Part shown: one piece after another, positions 1 through 7,314 of the stretch
Numbering within the stretch: position 1 is the first letter of the stretch
How the letters are laid out: every line of letters starts with the position of its first letter
IMG/VR virus record: IMGVR_UViG_3300021976_000004
Span: 1-36,403 of that record
Direction: 5' to 3' (one strand)
Origin: a virus
Length of the DNA: 36,403 bases
Position numbers and translations under genes: made by a program
Notes under the pieces: generated by a model
Told to the model about the DNA's origin: nothing
Seen by the model: the letters and a program-made list of their open reading frames with translations, nothing else
Databases searched by the model: none

Positions 1-123
1 TTAGAAAGCGCAGGGATATTCCGTAATTGGTTGCCCCTCCTGGATCGCTCTTATCATTTGAAAAAGGCCCCTCTATTGCTAAGAGAGCCTTAACCGAATA
101 ATCGAACATTTCTTGAGGAAATA
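1..123. repeat. 123-bp direct terminal repeat (circular junction), left copy
   Basis: Bases 1-123 are identical to 36281-36403. The repeat falls inside the muramidase gene, whose reading frame continues uninterrupted when the ends are joined. This is what an assembler produces from a circular or circularly permuted molecule, and headful packaging by a P22-type phage would give permuted ends. A true physical terminal repeat is possible but less likely, because the ends cut a gene. Confidence 0.95.
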
Positions 124-133
124 GTTTATCCAT
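1..133 (-). CDS. 5' part of the junction-spanning muramidase gene
   Basis: This is the beginning of the muramidase whose remainder lies at 35856-36280. In the joined circle an ATG at 133-131 is in frame and adds MDKLFPQE before the methionine at 36389. It is preceded by AGGA with an 8-base spacer, and it overlaps the stop of the DUF1353 gene (ATGGATAA), so the two are probably translationally coupled. The full protein would be about 185 residues. The fragment ends at window base 1 only because the circle was cut here. Confidence 0.8.
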   Translation of the reverse strand, partial: MDKLFPQEMFDYSVKALLAIEGPFSNDKSDPGGATNYGISLRFL

Positions 134-701
134 TTACTACGTCCTGTAATTGTTGGTGGTGAATAACAAGTTTTATATGACTGGAATCGCACTCGGATCC
201 TTCTATATTATATTCATCGCTCTGGGGCTCATCATAAGCATCTTTATAAATACAAAAAGACAATCCATGGTAATGAGAAGACCCGAACAAGCGAACTGCC
301 ACATACATCTCATAAGCGGTGATGCCCCCCACTCCGTTTTCGATCAATGCATAATAAAAAATTTCATCAATTGTTTTGCGTGTAAAGCGATTCGGACATT
401 GATACAAATAATCATGGAGAATCGCCGGGGCAATAAATGCTGCATAACTAGGGGATGCTATTGACCAGTACCATCTAGGAATGGACGCTAGGTCCGTATC
501 AAAGTTAGCAGGAATGATTCTTTGATTTTTATCTATAAGTATTTTAATGGGATAACATGTTAAATAGCTGTATCCGTCATGGGGCTTGATACAGGTTTCT
601 TCGAAAAAAGAAATTTTATGAGCATGATTTGGCAGAATTGCGAAACCTGTTAAAACAAGTGCTAAAAATGCCATGAAAAACCAAGGAATAATCCTTTTCA
701 T
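126..701 (-). CDS. DUF1353 family phage protein with N-terminal membrane anchor
   Basis: The 191-residue protein opens with a short basic stretch and a hydrophobic segment (about residues 4-22), so it is an inner-membrane anchored or exported protein. The body matches DUF1353: TDLASIPR near residue 70, a HDYLY motif about 30 residues later, and a helical DEIFYYAL segment followed by a VRLFG motif. The family is common next to phage lysis and tail genes; its function is not known. The start at 701 is preferred over the upstream ATG at 725 because AAGGG lies five bases before it. The gene overlaps the muramidase start by eight bases, forming a lysis-type operon DUF1353-muramidase-VRR-NUC. With its N-terminal membrane segment a holin-like or spanin-like role can be imagined, but nothing shows it. 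Confidence 0.8.
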   Translation of the reverse strand: MKRIIPWFFMAFLALVLTGFAILPNHAHKISFFEETCIKPHDGYSYLTCYPIKILIDKNQRIIPANFDTDLASIPRWYWSIASPSYAAFIAPAILHDYLYQCPNRFTRKTIDEIFYYALIENGVGGITAYEMYVAVRLFGSSHYHGLSFCIYKDAYDEPQSDEYNIEGSECDSSHIKLVIHHQQLQDVVNG

Positions 702-736
702 ATTTGCCCTTTTATACGCGCTCATCGCTTGAACTT

Positions 737-778
737 ATTTTACCATATAGTGCGAAATTTAGGCGAAAAATGTGCGAA
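737..778 (-). promoter_or_regulatory. extended -10 promoter with three phased TTCGC repeats upstream of DUF1353
   Basis: On the minus strand TGGTAAAAT (745-737) is an extended -10 element about 35 bases before the DUF1353 start. Where a -35 box would sit there are three TTCGC repeats (GCGAA on the plus strand at 752, 763 and 774), exactly 11 bases apart, and a fourth at 810. Direct repeats one helical turn apart next to a weak -35 are typical of an activator or repressor site. The regulator is not identified. Confidence 0.5.
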
Positions 779-858
779 TTTGTTCGTGAGTCTATTAAAG
801 ATGAAAAAAGCGAATATTAATACTATTTTTGTTCAGCTTGATTAATTAATGGTTAAAA

Positions 859-906
859 AATATGTTTCACGAAATTTTTTTCTATGAAATTTCCGTGAAA
901 CATATT
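859..906. repeat. 19-bp inverted repeat carrying split parS-like half sites
   Basis: Arms 859-877 and 887-906 are complementary with one bulged base and a 9-base loop. Each arm holds TGTTTCACG or its complement CGTGAAACA, the two halves of the consensus bacterial ParB site TGTTTCACGTGAAACA, here separated by about two turns of DNA. Read on the minus strand the hairpin is followed by a T-run (TTTTTT), so it could instead act as an AT-rich terminator. Both readings are inferences. Confidence 0.6.
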
Positions 907-971
907 CGGAAAAAAATATTGTTTTACAACTTAAATTCATAATGATTTAATAGAGTAAATTATGCGCGAAT

Positions 972-980
972 ATTATACCA
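972..980 (-). promoter_or_regulatory. extended -10 promoter TGGTATAAT
   Basis: Minus-strand TGGTATAAT is a perfect extended -10 element. No good -35 box precedes it; instead the 988-1023 inverted repeat occupies the -23 to -58 region. It points toward the DUF1353-muramidase operon. If the 859-906 hairpin terminates, only a short leader would be made. Confidence 0.45.
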
Positions 981-987
981 TTTTTAC

Positions 988-1023
988 CCTTAAGTCTGAT
1001 TATAATGGTAACCAGACTTAAGG
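988..1023. repeat. perfect 11-bp inverted repeat (CCTTAAGTCTG), probable operator
   Basis: CCTTAAGTCTG at 988-998 and its exact complement CAGACTTAAGG at 1013-1023 flank a 14-base AT-rich spacer. No T-run follows on either strand, so it is not a standard terminator. Its position directly upstream of the extended -10 at 972-980 suggests a protein-binding dyad that controls the lysis-side operon. Confidence 0.6.
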
Positions 1024-1082
1024 AATCTTCCTGCTTCTGGGATTCAATTCTCAAGTTTTTTTAAACGGAAATAAAAATTAGA

Positions 1083-1104
1083 AAGGCGCTAAAAAAAGCG
1101 CCTT
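1083..1104 (-). terminator. terminator of the structural operon
   Basis: AAGGCGCT and AGCGCCTT form an 8-bp stem around an A6 loop (T6 on the transcript strand), 43 bases beyond the last structural gene. On the minus strand it is followed by TCTAATTTTTATTT. It is a plausible rho-independent end for the 16509-1147 transcript. Confidence 0.7.
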
Positions 1105-1146
1105 AAGTTTGCAAGGGTTGGATATTTTCGCGATCAATATAATCAA

Positions 1147-1839
1147 TTATGCAGCAGCACGCAATAATTGATAATTGATGACAGTATCGTTTCCTGGGTT
1201 TGCAGAGAAAGTTACAGTTAAGGTGTTCGTAGTCACGACTGCTTGCAATACCGTAACATTCGCCGTGCCATCATTTACAACTTGAATAAATGCCCTATCT
1301 GTTGCAGCAGCACCGGTAACTGTAAATGCTTCCGCCGCCGCCCCGCCTACCGTAGTTACCTGATCGGCAAATTTAACGATATGACTTGGTGTGATGCCGG
1401 CTGCTAATTTTGCTAAAGTAACGCTGGCATTTAAAATCTTTGCAGTAGTTATTGCATCGTTAGCGATGGTTAAAACACCAGCGTTAGTTAGGGTTGCATC
1501 CCCAGACAGAGCAACATCAGTTGCAACTCCACCTGTATTCCCTACAAAAATATGAGCGCTAGTTAGAGGTAATTGGGTGCTTGATGCAACCAAAGTCCAA
1601 TTTTGCCCAGCGCGTGAAACCTCAAACCATGAAACTTGAACTGAGGTGGCGTTGGGCGTAGTTCTTGTTGCAACTAAAGCCATATCAGTTTCATATAGGG
1701 GGATGTTTTGTCTTACCAAACCATTTAAATATCCTGTGACGGTTACTTCTGCAAGAGTGTCATTTGTATTGAGATATATAACACGTGGCAAAACACCTTC
1801 ATTACCCGTCTGGTCTACGTCATACGCTAATATCGCCAT
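1147..1839 (-). CDS. tail-fibre-like virion protein
   Basis: This 230-residue protein has the low-complexity, Thr/Ala/Val-rich composition of phage fibre proteins. Around residue 110 it carries the fibre-type run SGDATLTNAGVLTIANDAI, followed by an ITTAKILNASVTLAKL repeat and a beta-rich C-terminal domain ending YQLLRAAA. Such domains form trimeric distal fibre parts in many podophages. It is the last gene of the late operon, next to two small genes and a larger fibre. Host-receptor contact is inferred from family style only. Confidence 0.7.
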   Translation of the reverse strand: MAILAYDVDQTGNEGVLPRVIYLNTNDTLAEVTVTGYLNGLVRQNIPLYETDMALVATRTTPNATSVQVSWFEVSRAGQNWTLVASSTQLPLTSAHIFVGNTGGVATDVALSGDATLTNAGVLTIANDAITTAKILNASVTLAKLAAGITPSHIVKFADQVTTVGGAAAEAFTVTGAAATDRAFIQVVNDGTANVTVLQAVVTTNTLTVTFSANPGNDTVINYQLLRAAA

Positions 1840-1863
1840 TATTTTCCCTTACTTGTAGATTAA

Positions 1864-2052
1864 TTATCCTTCGCTCTCATTTGAATCTAGAGCTACCCCA
1901 TTTTGTAGTTCAATTTCTTGTTTTTGATTTTCCATCATTATCATTTGTACTTCTTGCATGTGACCTGTTACTTGGTGGTAATGAATCAACGAGCGCTCTG
2001 CTTCTTGTTTTAGATCTGCAAATCTTTTCTCTAAAAACTCTCTTGTTATCAT
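1864..2052 (-). CDS. small coiled-coil protein of the fibre cluster
   Basis: The 62-residue protein begins MITREFLEKRFADLKQEAER and is predicted as one long amphipathic helix with Glu/Gln-rich character, ending in an acidic tail. Similar small helical proteins often sit beside phage fibre genes. A fibre assembly or minor virion role is possible, but no family is firmly recognised. AAAGGA lies upstream of the ATG. Confidence 0.6.
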   Translation of the reverse strand: MITREFLEKRFADLKQEAERSLIHYHQVTGHMQEVQMIMMENQKQEIELQNGVALDSNESEG

Positions 2053-2081
2053 TTTATTTCCTTTTAGTTTGATAAGCCTGA

Positions 2082-2360
2082 TTAATTATTCATAGCCTGT
2101 GCTTTAAAATCCAAGAAATCTGCTATGACCTGGGGTGTCCATACTGATTGGATATAATCAATCAATGGTCCCGAGGAAACACCGGTGTATATTTTTAATT
2201 TTTCTAATTCATCTGGCATAAAGGCGCAGGTTGTCCTGTTCCTGGCAATCTCTCTTCCATCGCTGTCATTGATAACCACGGTATCTTTATGAATACTGAA
2301 TGAATGATTATTTTGTGATGAGTATTCCAATCCACCAATTGATATTTGTTCTATTAGCAT
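2082..2360 (-). CDS. hypothetical protein of the fibre cluster
   Basis: This 92-residue protein is not recognised. It looks soluble, with a beta-rich first half (ISIGGLEYSS, TVVINDSDG) and a helical second half. AAGGA precedes the ATG, and the gene lies tightly between two fibre genes, so it is translated with them and may be a minor virion component or fibre chaperone. Confidence 0.6.
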   Translation of the reverse strand: MLIEQISIGGLEYSSQNNHSFSIHKDTVVINDSDGREIARNRTTCAFMPDELEKLKIYTGVSSGPLIDYIQSVWTPQVIADFLDFKAQAMNN

Positions 2361-2369
2361 TTTATTTCC

Positions 2370-4418
2370 TTATACAAAGTAAGAACCATATATAATCATA
2401 TTTTGCACTCCGCCTGATGGGATATTTGCCACCCCAAGACTTCCAGAGTTTAAACCTGAACCTATCTGACGAATTTGAAGAATTGCAAGACCTGAGTTAA
2501 CTCTTGAATCTATTTGAGTATATCCAGCCGTAAAAGTTAGAGCGTTTGAGTTATTAACCACAATACCCCCAAAGCCAATACCGCCTGTGACCACCATTGC
2601 AGCGAATGGCATATTAGTAATTTGAAACTGTCCTGTGGCAGTCGTATAAGTTGGGGTGAAACGTAAATCTATGTAGTAATCGACCACGTTTCCTGTCCGA
2701 GTATAAATTCCTGTTTGCTGGGTATAAACAACTGATAAATCTCCCGGTGTGACAAATGTTATTGCAGGAACAAAAGTCAGGTTTTGTGCGTAATATGAAA
2801 GATTACCGCCACCAGACGTGAGATTAATACCGGCGGCTGTAGCTGTAATTAGTCCCCCGGCTGTAAATGCTGGTAATGTGGTTGATAAACTTGGAACGCC
2901 GCCTGCACTTGTTACCAAAATACTGCTATTCCCAGTTGCTAACCCTGTAATAGTATTCGCAGCAGAGGAGTATAATAATTGGTTAATGGTTGTGGTTGCC
3001 GGATAGGTTGCTGTTGACCAAGACGGAGCCGCACTACTTCCAGATAATGGCACTCTATTTGCTGTAGCTGTTCCTGCTAAAACAGACATTGCAGTAGCGG
3101 TACTGTATATTAAACCCCCATTGCTTGCTGTTAAGCTTGCATTGGTTCCACCACGAGTGAGGCCTAGTTGCCCTGTCCATCCCAAGGTCAAAGAAGTCGC
3201 GCGTAGCAATGCGGTTGTTGGGTTTCCTCCCAAAGTTAATGTTACGTTTGTATCATCTGTCTTTGTTAAAGCATTACCAGTAATATCGCTTCCTGGTATG
3301 GTTGACCAAGAAGAAATACCCCCAGTTGTAGCAGTAAGATACTGCGATGTGGTAGATGGTGCGGCATCAGGTAGTGTAAAAACCCAATTCACAGGAACCG
3401 CGTTAGGTGCGGACACAGTGACCCGACCGAGTCCGTTGGTTGTTAATTCCCTGAATTGTAATCTTGAGGAGAGTACCGATGTCGCCAGCAATACATAATT
3501 TCCGGTGCCTTTAGTTTGCAGTGATAAATCAAGGTTGGTTGGAGTTCCTGCAACCTGCAGCATGGGTGCAAATGAATTATCACCATTTTTAACGATAAAA
3601 TAATTGTTTGCTCCAGCACCAATACTTTGAAACTGCAAATACAAATTATCATTCGAATCTTGGATCCCATTTGCAGTAGCTACTTCAAGGTTATTGGTAA
3701 ATACGGTATCACCGTTGCCATTTGGGGTGATAAGGATATCCCCGTTTATAACACTCGTCGTTATAGCAAATCCGTTTGTGTCCATATCAGTCGCTAATTT
3801 AAGTCTATTGGCTGACACAACACCTAGCCCACCGGGAGATAAAACAATACTGGCATTAATTCCAATCCCTGAAATAGTGTCGCTTTCAACACGGATGGCA
3901 CCCACATCAAGTCTTGTCATCCCTGAGACCGCATTACTATCTGAAATGATCACGCCGGAATTCTGAAGCGCCCCACCTGTGCCATTAAAACGCGCAATCG
4001 CATTATCAGTCGTCGGAACTGTCACAATTGGAACGTTTCCAAAACTCAAAATACCTAACCCATTGGTTATAATGGCTTGATTTGCTGTTCCATCTGCACT
4101 TGGCCAGCTTAACCCATCAAAAACCAGTATGCCGGTGCCTTTAGGAGTCAGGGAGATATTAATATTTGAGTCTGATCCTTCAGCTGTAAGCTGCACTGGA
4201 AGTGTTGATGCTGAGTTAATGAGTTTTGGATAGTTAACGGCTGCAGCACCTGCGGTAGCATACTGAAACAGATAATTCCCCGAGGAATCTTTTATTCCAG
4301 CTCCCGGAAAATCAAATTTAAAGTTTTTGGTCAAATCACTCGAGCGAAGTCCGACAGGGATATCACCGACCTGCATTTCACCGCCATCGGTAAATTGGTC
4401 AAATTTTTTGTCAGCCAT
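2370..4418 (-). CDS. tail fibre protein with internal repeats
   Basis: The 682-residue protein is a fibre by composition and repeats. A module at about residues 41-98 (GIKDSSGNYLFQY ... LTPKGTG) recurs at 251-308 (GIQDSNDNLYLQF ... LQTKGTG), and shorter SPGGLG and TPNGNG motifs lie between. The middle is Ser/Thr/Ala-rich, with phrases such as LTLGWTGQLGLTRGGTNAS found in collagen-like or beta-helical fibre shafts. The C-terminal 120 residues look like a compact beta domain (GNVVDYYIDLRF). AAGGAG with an 8-base spacer sets the start. It probably contacts the host surface. Confidence 0.8.
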   Translation of the reverse strand: MADKKFDQFTDGGEMQVGDIPVGLRSSDLTKNFKFDFPGAGIKDSSGNYLFQYATAGAAAVNYPKLINSASTLPVQLTAEGSDSNINISLTPKGTGILVFDGLSWPSADGTANQAIITNGLGILSFGNVPIVTVPTTDNAIARFNGTGGALQNSGVIISDSNAVSGMTRLDVGAIRVESDTISGIGINASIVLSPGGLGVVSANRLKLATDMDTNGFAITTSVINGDILITPNGNGDTVFTNNLEVATANGIQDSNDNLYLQFQSIGAGANNYFIVKNGDNSFAPMLQVAGTPTNLDLSLQTKGTGNYVLLATSVLSSRLQFRELTTNGLGRVTVSAPNAVPVNWVFTLPDAAPSTTSQYLTATTGGISSWSTIPGSDITGNALTKTDDTNVTLTLGGNPTTALLRATSLTLGWTGQLGLTRGGTNASLTASNGGLIYSTATAMSVLAGTATANRVPLSGSSAAPSWSTATYPATTTINQLLYSSAANTITGLATGNSSILVTSAGGVPSLSTTLPAFTAGGLITATAAGINLTSGGGNLSYYAQNLTFVPAITFVTPGDLSVVYTQQTGIYTRTGNVVDYYIDLRFTPTYTTATGQFQITNMPFAAMVVTGGIGFGGIVVNNSNALTFTAGYTQIDSRVNSGLAILQIRQIGSGLNSGSLGVANIPSGGVQNMIIYGSYFV

Positions 4419-4435
4419 CTTGGTGACTCCTTGTA

Positions 4436-4792
4436 TTAATTGTTTGTTCCTATCGAATACAGAACAACGCTCACGTCAATCCCTGTTCCAGCTGTAATAA
4501 AATGAAGTACATCGCCGGCCTTAACTTCTCTACAAATACACTTATCATCAGTGATTAATTCAGATGTCGTTGCAGCAAAGGTAGCCCCTGCGGGAACTGC
4601 GGCTGTTTCATTAATGGCGACCCATACGAGCCCGCTTGTTTCTATCTTAATCAATGCTTTATAACGTTGAGCAGCACCGGGGATAGTCAATCCGGTATCG
4701 GTAGTCGCAGCTAATGACGCACTAAATTTTAAATCTGCAAAACGTGATCCGAAGTCGTCTACTGGTTGTTGTGCTATATAAGGTGTAACCAT
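4436..4792 (-). CDS. small virion structural protein
   Basis: The 118-residue beta-rich protein (SASLAATTDTGLTIPGAAQRYKAL...; GDVLHFITAGTGIDVSVVLY) sits between two fibre genes with AAGGAG before its ATG. It resembles the small beta-sandwich decoration or fibre-associated proteins of podophages. The exact role is not recognised. Confidence 0.6.
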   Translation of the reverse strand: MVTPYIAQQPVDDFGSRFADLKFSASLAATTDTGLTIPGAAQRYKALIKIETSGLVWVAINETAAVPAGATFAATTSELITDDKCICREVKAGDVLHFITAGTGIDVSVVLYSIGTNN

Positions 4793-4806
4793 TTCTAAAG
4801 CTCCTT

Positions 4807-7002
4807 TTAAACCACGCCAAGGCGTGCATCAATTTCAAAGTGATAACTCACGCCTGCGGCTGCGGCAGAAATTGTTCCTGATGTCGCCGGAGTTGCTAAA
4901 TCTGCAAGGGCTGCGGCTGGATGATATCCAAGGCATTTGCTCGCATTAGATACAAGTGTCCAATTGGAGCTAAATGCCACGTTGGCTGTTGCGTTTGTAT
5001 TGCCGCTTCCGCTTCTAGCAAAGGCGTTAACAACAACATTATTAGAAGTTCCAGTGGCAGGGTTATAAACAACAAGATTTGGAGTAGCGCTTCTTTTTTC
5101 TGTGTTGAATAAGATTTCCAGTACCGACGGGTTCGCAGAGGCATTTGTATAGTTACTTGACATGGGGGAATAGTTAGCATTAACGAATGTTGCAGTGCCA
5201 GCAGTAGTACCAACTGCATAACTCTTTTCCCAGTAGTACTGACATTCAATTAAAACCTCGCCAGATGTTTGTAATGCAGGCCGACAAGGTATGTCCCCTG
5301 GAACCACGGATACCGAGTTCACCGTTATAACCGTGCTAGCATCGGCATAACCGAAGGTAACGACAATAGCGAACTTATCAGTATTCCCAATTTGTGTGGA
5401 ATCAGTAATTTCCCATCCAGAAAACCCATAATCGTTATCTCGATCATTGATGGCTGGGTTGGTAGCGACGGTATTTAGTGTAGCCTTTGCAGTATCCAAA
5501 CCACTTCTTGATATTTCAGTCCAGTTCGACGCGGTTAAGGTAAACTCTCCACTTGTTGATAGAGTTCCTATTGTGGTTCCTAACGTTGGGATAGTTGCAG
5601 AAGATGAACCACGATATAGATATACCCGCATGGTTACAGCATTTCCGGCACTGCTTTTATAACCAAATACATTGGCCGATAGCCTTGTACCTATTATTTT
5701 TTTGGCTTGTGCTCCTGTTAAATACTGTAAAATATAAAAGGCATCATTTGTTCCTGCGGTAGTAAATTGCAGACCAGTGGTAATGCTGTTTCGTGCGAAA
5801 GCAACGTTTCCTGTGGCGCCCCGCGCCGCTATAGTTTGGTCGCAAATATAAGCGCCAGTTGCTCCAATATTTCCTGATGACCCAAATTGAAATGGATTTA
5901 AAGGAAAATCCCATCCCGTTATAAGGCTGGGAATTTGTTTATCTTTAAGCCGTGGTAGAAAGTAGTCGCCCATCAATGCCTCTTCACGATTGGAAGAGTT
6001 TGGGTCGTATTGAATTAAATCTGCCCCTGCATCGCTTATCGTTGGAACAACCTGAATACTACTAACACGCACATGTGTGCTCGGCAAAAATGATAGGTAA
6101 ATATCTATAAAACCATCCTCCCCTGTGTCGGTATTGGTTGACAGAGGAATAGCTGATGCTGTTGAACCTGACAAAGTCTGATACCCTGAGTTATCAAAAC
6201 TTTCATCAATAATCACGATTGGTGTTCCACCGCTTGATTCCGCGTACAACATTTGGAGACCAGTGGTACCGGAACCTTCATTTCTGGCAATTAATGTTCC
6301 TGACAAGAAAATGCTTTCATCGTCAGTACTTGCCCAAAGGCCAGAATTGTAAGTAAATCTTTGTCTTAAATAGCATGCTGTGATGCCTACCGATACAGTA
6401 ATATCCAGCACATATGGGGGGCTAGTAACTACATTCTCATTACCAGTTATAGCCACTCGCTGAATGGTTACAGTTCCAGTTCCGCTTATGACAAAATCCC
6501 AATTTGGTGCGAACTCAAAGACTTGATTGGTGGCGGCAGAGACCGTATAGGTTGTGCTCACACCTTCATTAATTAAAACCTCAGTAAATTGAGGGTTTGA
6601 TATTTGGTTCTGTATGGGGAATAAATCACGAGTGGGATCATTCGCCGATGTAATGTTCGGCCATGCTTCACGCGAGAATTGCTCAACACCATCACTATTC
6701 CGGCAAACCACATAATATAAATCGAGATTGCCTTCATTATCGAACGGGAAATAATAGATAACTTCATTGTCACCTCCTGCATTTTGAACTGTACCGACTG
6801 AACTTAAGGTTATCGGGTTGGGCATTGCTGTATACGTGTAGTTTGGTGGTGAGCCTGATAATTGATATACCGTTTTTGGAACGTTTCTCGCCGTGTCACG
6901 ATAAAATGTTAATGTTCCTGCAGCTAATGGCAACCCACTGTCTTTATCAACAAAATATTGCTCTAAGTCCGATGCGACTATGTAACGTTCATCTAATGCC
7001 AT
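4807..7002 (-). CDS. tail fibre or spike protein with conserved virion-binding N-terminus
   Basis: The 731-residue protein starts with a conserved attachment-type domain: SDLEQYFVDKDSGLPLAAGT at residues 12-31, then FYRDTARNVPKTVYQLSG and PNPITLSSVGTV. This type of N-terminus joins fibres and spikes to podophage tails. The middle contains beta-sandwich-like modules (TGAYICDQTIAARGATG; TPTLGTTIGTLSTSGEFTL), and the C-terminus (IECQYYWEKSY ... GVSYHFEIDARLGV) is a domain seen in many environmental phage fibres. It follows the ejection proteins, as the tailspike does in related phages. Confidence 0.8.
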   Translation of the reverse strand: MALDERYIVASDLEQYFVDKDSGLPLAAGTLTFYRDTARNVPKTVYQLSGSPPNYTYTAMPNPITLSSVGTVQNAGGDNEVIYYFPFDNEGNLDLYYVVCRNSDGVEQFSREAWPNITSANDPTRDLFPIQNQISNPQFTEVLINEGVSTTYTVSAATNQVFEFAPNWDFVISGTGTVTIQRVAITGNENVVTSPPYVLDITVSVGITACYLRQRFTYNSGLWASTDDESIFLSGTLIARNEGSGTTGLQMLYAESSGGTPIVIIDESFDNSGYQTLSGSTASAIPLSTNTDTGEDGFIDIYLSFLPSTHVRVSSIQVVPTISDAGADLIQYDPNSSNREEALMGDYFLPRLKDKQIPSLITGWDFPLNPFQFGSSGNIGATGAYICDQTIAARGATGNVAFARNSITTGLQFTTAGTNDAFYILQYLTGAQAKKIIGTRLSANVFGYKSSAGNAVTMRVYLYRGSSSATIPTLGTTIGTLSTSGEFTLTASNWTEISRSGLDTAKATLNTVATNPAINDRDNDYGFSGWEITDSTQIGNTDKFAIVVTFGYADASTVITVNSVSVVPGDIPCRPALQTSGEVLIECQYYWEKSYAVGTTAGTATFVNANYSPMSSNYTNASANPSVLEILFNTEKRSATPNLVVYNPATGTSNNVVVNAFARSGSGNTNATANVAFSSNWTLVSNASKCLGYHPAAALADLATPATSGTISAAAAGVSYHFEIDARLGVV

Positions 7003-7023
7003 TATGCTTCCCTTTTAAAATTC

Positions 7024-7052
7024 TTGATTTTATTTTGTCCATTCGTTAGGAT
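7024..7052 (+). promoter_or_regulatory. promoter of the reverse-oriented membrane gene
   Basis: TTGATT (7024-7029) and TAGGAT (7047-7052) are 17 bases apart, just before the plus-strand ORF at 7074. They match sigma70 4/6 and 4/6. A private promoter is expected for a gene set against the late operon. Confidence 0.45.
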
Positions 7053-7073
7053 GCGCACTTTTTGAGCCATTAT

Positions 7074-7313
7074 ATGTACCAATTAATATCTGCTGGTTGT
7101 CTAATTTTTCTGTATGGTTTCGATTTCATAAAGTTTGAAAATTTCATTATTTTTTTAATACTTATTGTTGGGTGGTTTATATGCCGAGATATAGAATCAC
7201 TTATCCGCTCTGTTAATGAGCACAGAAGAGAAATGAAAGATGAGCTAAACGATATTCGTGAACAGCTGGAGCTAATAGACGACTCCAATTCAGATAAAAA
7301 TAAATTCAAATAA
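7074..7313 (+). CDS. small membrane protein inserted against the late operon
   Basis: The 79-residue product has two hydrophobic segments (LISAGCLIFLYGFDFI and NFIIFLILIVGWFICR), then a highly charged helix (EHRREMKDELNDIREQLELI), giving a membrane anchor with a cytoplasmic coiled coil. The architecture suits a holin-like, antiholin or superinfection-exclusion protein, and no family is recognised. It is the only plus-strand gene inside the structural operon and stops two bases from the opposing stop, so it looks like an inserted moron. The ATG is preferred over the in-frame TTG at 7062, though its SD (GAG) is weak. The opposite-strand frame is a Ser-rich shadow. Confidence 0.6.
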   Translation: MYQLISAGCLIFLYGFDFIKFENFIIFLILIVGWFICRDIESLIRSVNEHRREMKDELNDIREQLELIDDSNSDKNKFK

Positions 7314-7314
7314 A

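Noticed and set aside
3121-3498. 125-residue plus-strand frame inside the tail fibre gene
   Set aside because: Low-complexity Val/Pro/Ser composition is the complement of the fibre codons. There is no promoter or ribosome site, and the fibre frame is clearly real.
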